Shown here piece after piece: positions 7,487 through 10,672 of a stretch of 10,672 nt of DNA; positions within the stretch are counted from its first letter, which is position 1, and each line of letters begins with the position of its first letter. The notes below the pieces were generated by a model that worked only from the letters and a program-made list of their open reading frames with translations, ran no database searches and was not told where the DNA came from. Both the position numbers and the translations under genes were made by a program. The DNA is from Treponema sp. (lineage in GTDB: Bacteria; Spirochaetota; Spirochaetia; Treponematales; Treponemataceae). The stretch lies in contig JAGABO010000047.1 of assembly GCA_017614655.1 (NCBI GenBank), forward strand, positions 1 to 10,672, given 5' to 3'.

Positions 7487-7520
7487 TCAGATTAAATATT
7501 TTTACATCTCCTTAATCTGA
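7487..7520. repeat. Inverted repeat over the ATPase transcript start/leader
   Basis: A perfect 9-bp inverted repeat, TCAGATTAA (7487-7495) and TTAATCTGA (7512-7520), is separated by 16 nt. It lies directly downstream of the -10 box at 7523-7528 on the minus strand, covering the predicted transcript start. It has no T-run after it, so it is not a terminator. It could be an operator for a dimeric regulator or a leader hairpin. Confidence 0.55.
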
Positions 7521-7522
7521 TA

Positions 7523-7528
7523 ATTATA
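7523..7528 (-). promoter_or_regulatory. -10 box of the P-loop ATPase gene
   Basis: There is a perfect TATAAT on the minus strand, about 67 nt upstream of the ATPase ATG, with predicted transcript start near 7516. No good -35 is seen at the usual spacing. No GC-rich terminator follows ligA, so read-through from ligA may also transcribe this gene. Confidence 0.45.
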
Positions 7529-7558
7529 TGATAGCACAGGATATTGGAAAAAACAAAT

Positions 7559-9493
7559 TTAAAACATTTTAAGAAATTCATCCTCGTTAATAATCGTAAC
7601 GCCGTACTTTGCAGCCTTTACGTTTTTGCTTGAACCGCTTGAAGTATCATTTGTAACCAGGTATGAAAGATCCTTAGTTACAGAAGACTTACAGCTTCCG
7701 CCGGCTTTCTTAACCATGGCTTCGGCATCTGCACGCTTCATTGTACGAAGTTCTCCGGTAAAACAGAAGGACTTTCCGGAAAGGGCACCGCCAGATGCCT
7801 CTTCTATCTGGATGATTCCGCCGTTTACAAGAGAAAGCATTTCGTCACGGTTTTCTTCCAGACCGCGCACTAAAGTCTTTGCAGTAATTTCTGCAAAACC
7901 ATAAACGCCTGCAATATCTTCCTCCGAAGCAGAAAGCAGTTTATCGAGCGTATTAAATCCTGCATCAAGAAGCTTCTGAACCATGGCTGCGCCAAGACCT
8001 TCGATATCAAAACCTGCAACAAAAGAAGCAAGCGAAAGCCGTCTGTGATTCTGAATGCTTTCGTAAACTTTTTTTGCGCCAAGTGAATCCTTTTCTTTTT
8101 CGATGGATTCTTCATTTAAAAAATAAGGCACAAGCCGTTCTGCGGTAAGGGAATAAATATCCGAAATGGAAGTGATTTCTTTTTTGTTAAACAGTTCGCG
8201 TAAAAGTGTTTCGCCGAAGTCCCGTATGTCTGCCGTAGAAATCCATTTCTGAATCTGATGCAGCACCCGCTTTGAACACGAGCGGTTCGGACAGTAAAGG
8301 CGGCTTCCTTCATCAACAAGAGGAGAACCGCACACAGCACATTTTTTTGGAAAGAGAATCTTTTGTGTTTTCTGCCCTTCTTCTTCAGGAAGGACGCTTT
8401 CTATTTTTGGGATGATTTCGCCGCGCTTAACGACAACAACACGGCTTCCGATTTTTACGCCCAGAGCCCTCATCGTATCGGGATTAGCAAGGCTTGCCCT
8501 CTGAACGGTAGTTCCGTTAAGCTGAACTTCATCAAAGACAGCAACCGGTGTATACGTTGCACCCGACTCGCTCCATTCAACAGAGCGAAGAACAGACACT
8601 GCTTCTTCCAGAGAAAACTTAAAGGCAATCTGCCTGTCGGGACGGGCACGGCTTGCATCCTGTAAATCTATGCGGCGTTCCTTTATGACAAGGCCGTCTA
8701 TGTCGTATTCAAGAGTTTTTCTTTCTTCCATTACCGAAGCTCGGTATTCGATTACTTCTTCCGCACTCTTACAGATTTTAAGAGGACTTGTGTTAAAGCC
8801 TGCGTTTTTAAGCCAGCTGATTTTCTGCTCTTCATCCTTAAAGGGACTTTCACCTTCGGTTGCAAGGGCATCATAAGTTATAAGACAGAGGTTTTCGCTT
8901 CCGTTTCCGTCCTTTCGCTTCATAAGGCCGTTGGCTGCATTGCGGCAGTTTGCCTTATCGGAATAAAGCTCCTTATGAACGGAATGAGTCATGATTACTT
9001 CACCACGCACTGCTCCGGTAAAATCAATTCTGTTTTTTTCTAAATCAAGAAGAACAGAAAGCACGCCCTTCATCTTACGGGCGTTTGCAGTTATCTCATC
9101 CCCGACAGTTCCGTCTCCGCGCGTAACCGCCCGCACAAGTTCGCCGTTTTTATACTGAAGTTCAAGCGAGGCGCCGTCGAGTTTATATTCAACCAGGTAT
9201 TCTTCGTAAGCGTGCGTCTGTGCCCATGAAAGAAACTGTTCCGGATTTGCAGCCTTCTCCTGACTTCCCATGGGCATAATGTGCCTTGCCTTAGGAAAGT
9301 TTCCGCTGTCTGCACCAACACGCTGGAGCACCGGATTTTTTGGATCAAGGGACTTTAATTCATCCCAGAGGGCATCAAATTCTGCATCAGAAATTTCTCC
9401 CTCGCCGTTATAGTATGAATCCTGATATTTCTTTATAAGGGAAGCAAGTTCGCTTATACGGGAAGCCCCGTCTATATCAAATAAATCTGCCAT
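7559..9493 (-). CDS. ligA: NAD-dependent DNA ligase
   Basis: The 644-residue product seals nicks in DNA using NAD+. The domain order is complete: an NAD-binding Ia region (about 10-60, with YYNGEGEISDAEFD), the adenylation domain with VEYKLDG (nucleophile K104), TRGDG (124-128), RGE (163-165) and DGLVIK (266-271), an OB fold (about 305-380), a zinc finger with C385, C388, C401 and C406, helix-hairpin-helix repeats (about 415-550), and a C-terminal BRCT domain (about 568-644). It is slightly shorter than usual (about 670). Some motifs differ from textbook LigA: PMGSQEKA replaces PMLSLDNA, and Tyr103 replaces the Pro before the nucleophile. No Shine-Dalgarno site precedes the ATG; instead a -10 box ends 6 nt upstream, suggesting a leaderless mRNA. 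An EF-G gene lies upstream on the same strand, behind a terminator. Confidence 0.95.
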   Translation of the reverse strand: MADLFDIDGASRISELASLIKKYQDSYYNGEGEISDAEFDALWDELKSLDPKNPVLQRVGADSGNFPKARHIMPMGSQEKAANPEQFLSWAQTHAYEEYLVEYKLDGASLELQYKNGELVRAVTRGDGTVGDEITANARKMKGVLSVLLDLEKNRIDFTGAVRGEVIMTHSVHKELYSDKANCRNAANGLMKRKDGNGSENLCLITYDALATEGESPFKDEEQKISWLKNAGFNTSPLKICKSAEEVIEYRASVMEERKTLEYDIDGLVIKERRIDLQDASRARPDRQIAFKFSLEEAVSVLRSVEWSESGATYTPVAVFDEVQLNGTTVQRASLANPDTMRALGVKIGSRVVVVKRGEIIPKIESVLPEEEGQKTQKILFPKKCAVCGSPLVDEGSRLYCPNRSCSKRVLHQIQKWISTADIRDFGETLLRELFNKKEITSISDIYSLTAERLVPYFLNEESIEKEKDSLGAKKVYESIQNHRRLSLASFVAGFDIEGLGAAMVQKLLDAGFNTLDKLLSASEEDIAGVYGFAEITAKTLVRGLEENRDEMLSLVNGGIIQIEEASGGALSGKSFCFTGELRTMKRADAEAMVKKAGGSCKSSVTKDLSYLVTNDTSSGSSKNVKAAKYGVTIINEDEFLKMF

Positions 9494-9499
9494 GCGGGC

Positions 9500-9505
9500 A
9501 TTATA
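9500..9505 (-). promoter_or_regulatory. -10 box placing the ligA transcript start at its ATG
   Basis: A perfect TATAAT on the minus strand is followed by six bases and then the ligA ATG at 9493. At the usual 6-7 nt distance, transcription would start at or next to the A of the ATG. No -35 consensus is visible; the upstream 17 nt are an A-run and T-run. Confidence 0.5.
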
Positions 9506-9536
9506 GCATAAAAACTTTTTTTTAGTAGCCTGTTTA

Positions 9537-9567
9537 AAACAAAAAACCGCCCCTTTTACGGGACGGT
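9537..9567 (-). terminator. Rho-independent terminator of the EF-G gene
   Basis: Read on the minus strand, an 8-bp stem (9560-9567 with 9546-9553, including one G-U pair) closes a 6-nt loop. It is followed by TTTTTTG and further T. It sits about 25 nt beyond the EF-G stop codon and upstream of the ligA -10 box. Confidence 0.85.
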
Positions 9568-9592
9568 CTCTTTCAAAAGATTTCAGAAAATA

Positions 9593-10672
9593 TTATTTAT
9601 TTCCTGCCTTCTGCTTTTCCTGATACTTCTTGATGAGTTCATCAGAAACAGCGTTAGGTACCTTTGCGTACTTTTCGAATTCCATTGTGAATTCTGCCTT
9701 ACCCTGTGTTGAAGAGCGGAGGATTGTAGAGAATCCGAACATTTCAGAAAGAGGAACTTCTGCGTTAACAGTTGAGTTTCCGTTTTCGTCTGAAGAATCT
9801 ACGATAACACCGCGTCTCTGGTTAATAAGACCGAACATGTTACCCTGGAATTCTGTAGGACCTGCAATCTGAACTTTCATGATAGGTTCGAGGATAGCAG
9901 GCTTTGCCTTTGCATAACCTTCGCGGAAAGCACCGATAGCAGCTGTCTGGAAAGCGATGTCGCTTGAGTCAACCGGGTGATACTGACCGTCGTTGATAGT
10001 CATCTTTACGCCGACAACAGGAGCTCCGATGAGGGAACCTTTTTCCATTGCCTTTCTGAATCCCTTATCGCATGAAGGAATGTATTCGTTAGGAATAGCT
10101 CCTCCCTTGATAGAGTCAACAAACTCGTAATCCTTGTCTGCGATCGGTTCCATGAATCCTGCAACACGACCGTACTGACCGGAACCACCAGTCTGCTTCT
10201 TGTGGGTATAGTTGAATTCTGCACGTGCAGAAATTGATTCGCGGTATGCAACTTCCGGCTGTGAAACTTCTACTTCGCACTTGTATTCGCGCTTCATGCG
10301 TTCAACATAAACTGCGAGGTGGAGCTCACCCATTCCCTTGATGATTGTCTGGTTTGATTCAGGATCAACGTATGTCTGGAATGTCGGGTCTTCCTTAGTA
10401 AAGCGGTTAAGGGCCTTAGCCATGTTTGCTGCATCAGCCTTGTTCTTTGGAGCAATAGCTTCAGAAATAACAGGGTTAGGAACGAACATAGATGTCATGG
10501 CAATGTTAAGTCCGCCGCCGCAGAATGTATCACCGGAAGCACAGTCAACACCGAAGAGAGCGATGATGTCTCCTGGATGACCTTCGTTAATGTCTTCCAT
10601 TGCAGCAGAGTTCATGCGGACAATACGTCCAACCTTGAACTTTTTCTGTGCACGTACGTTAAAGAGTTCATC
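9593..10672 (-). CDS. fusA: Elongation factor G, C-terminal part (mitochondrial-EFG1/spirochaete type)
   Basis: The 359 visible codons are open to the window edge, so the GTPase domain and start lie outside. The fragment begins in domain II ([10 protein letters not shown]). It continues through domain III with GMGELHL, domain IV with [15 protein letters not shown] and YHPVDSSD, whose His is at the domain IV tip that reaches the decoding site, and domain V with [12 protein letters not shown] and [18 protein letters not shown] drives tRNA and mRNA translocation on the ribosome. DCASGDTF and RFTKEDPTF match, as I recall it, mitochondrial EF-G1 rather than E. coli FusA. This fits the spd-type EF-G reported from spirochaetes and planctomycetes. 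A second, conventional EF-G may exist elsewhere in the genome. A terminator follows directly. Confidence 0.94.
   Translation of the reverse strand, partial: DELFNVRAQKKFKVGRIVRMNSAAMEDINEGHPGDIIALFGVDCASGDTFCGGGLNIAMTSMFVPNPVISEAIAPKNKADAANMAKALNRFTKEDPTFQTYVDPESNQTIIKGMGELHLAVYVERMKREYKCEVEVSQPEVAYRESISARAEFNYTHKKQTGGSGQYGRVAGFMEPIADKDYEFVDSIKGGAIPNEYIPSCDKGFRKAMEKGSLIGAPVVGVKMTINDGQYHPVDSSDIAFQTAAIGAFREGYAKAKPAILEPIMKVQIAGPTEFQGNMFGLINQRRGVIVDSSDENGNSTVNAEVPLSEMFGFSTILRSSTQGKAEFTMEFEKYAKVPNAVSDELIKKYQEKQKAGNK

Noticed and set aside
7487..7520. Reading the 9-bp inverted repeat as a ligA terminator
   Set aside because: The stem is AT-rich, the loop is long (16 nt), and no T-run follows on either strand.
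1..10672. Mobile element, prophage, CRISPR or defence island
   Set aside because: I found no transposase, integrase, phage or Cas-like product, no regularly spaced repeats, and no gene with markedly different composition.

Overview
The window reads as ordinary chromosome from a host-associated or anaerobic spirochaete, most likely a Treponema. Three things point there: (1) the EF-G at the right edge carries the signature residues of the mitochondrial-EFG1-like (spirochaete 'spd') EF-G type; (2) two lipoproteins have relaxed, spirochaete-style lipoboxes; (3) two SpoIIE/RsbU-type phosphatases lie beside a STAS protein, an arrangement I recall from treponemes but could not check. Base composition is moderate to low in G+C throughout. 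No gene stands out as foreign, and I see no mobile element, CRISPR array, rRNA or tRNA. The longest stretch without a gene is the 193-base divergent spacer at 249-441.

Layout. Bases 1-248 (minus) hold the start of an unidentified lipoprotein gene. Across the spacer, a tightly packed plus-strand unit runs from 442 to 5226. It holds a membrane-anchored PP2C/SpoIIE phosphatase, a larger polytopic membrane protein with a degenerate PP2C/SpoIIE domain, a STAS anti-sigma-factor-antagonist-like protein, and a VanY/M15 D-Ala-D-Ala carboxypeptidase lipoprotein. Junctions are 3 nt apart, 1 nt overlapping and 8 nt overlapping. The last gene collides tail to tail with a citrate synthase gene (minus, 5223-6608), with the stop codons overlapping. 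Citrate synthase has its own good sigma-70-type promoter. Further right, all on the minus strand, are a small stand-alone RecA/DnaB/KaiC-like P-loop ATPase with its own terminator, an NAD-dependent DNA ligase, and the 3' two-fifths or so of an EF-G gene with its terminator.

How the genes work together. The left operon looks like a partner-switching signalling module. Membrane or periplasmic input reaches one catalytically intact phosphatase and one probably altered or inactive paralogue. These should act on the phospho-serine of the STAS protein, whose cognate RsbW-like kinase is not in the window. Coupling to a peptidoglycan-trimming lipoprotein suggests an envelope-related role; this is inference. 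The right half is housekeeping: central carbon metabolism, replication/repair and translation. The points most worth a second look are the paired intact/degenerate phosphatases, the apparently leaderless ligA transcript, and an inverted repeat over the start region of the P-loop ATPase transcript.
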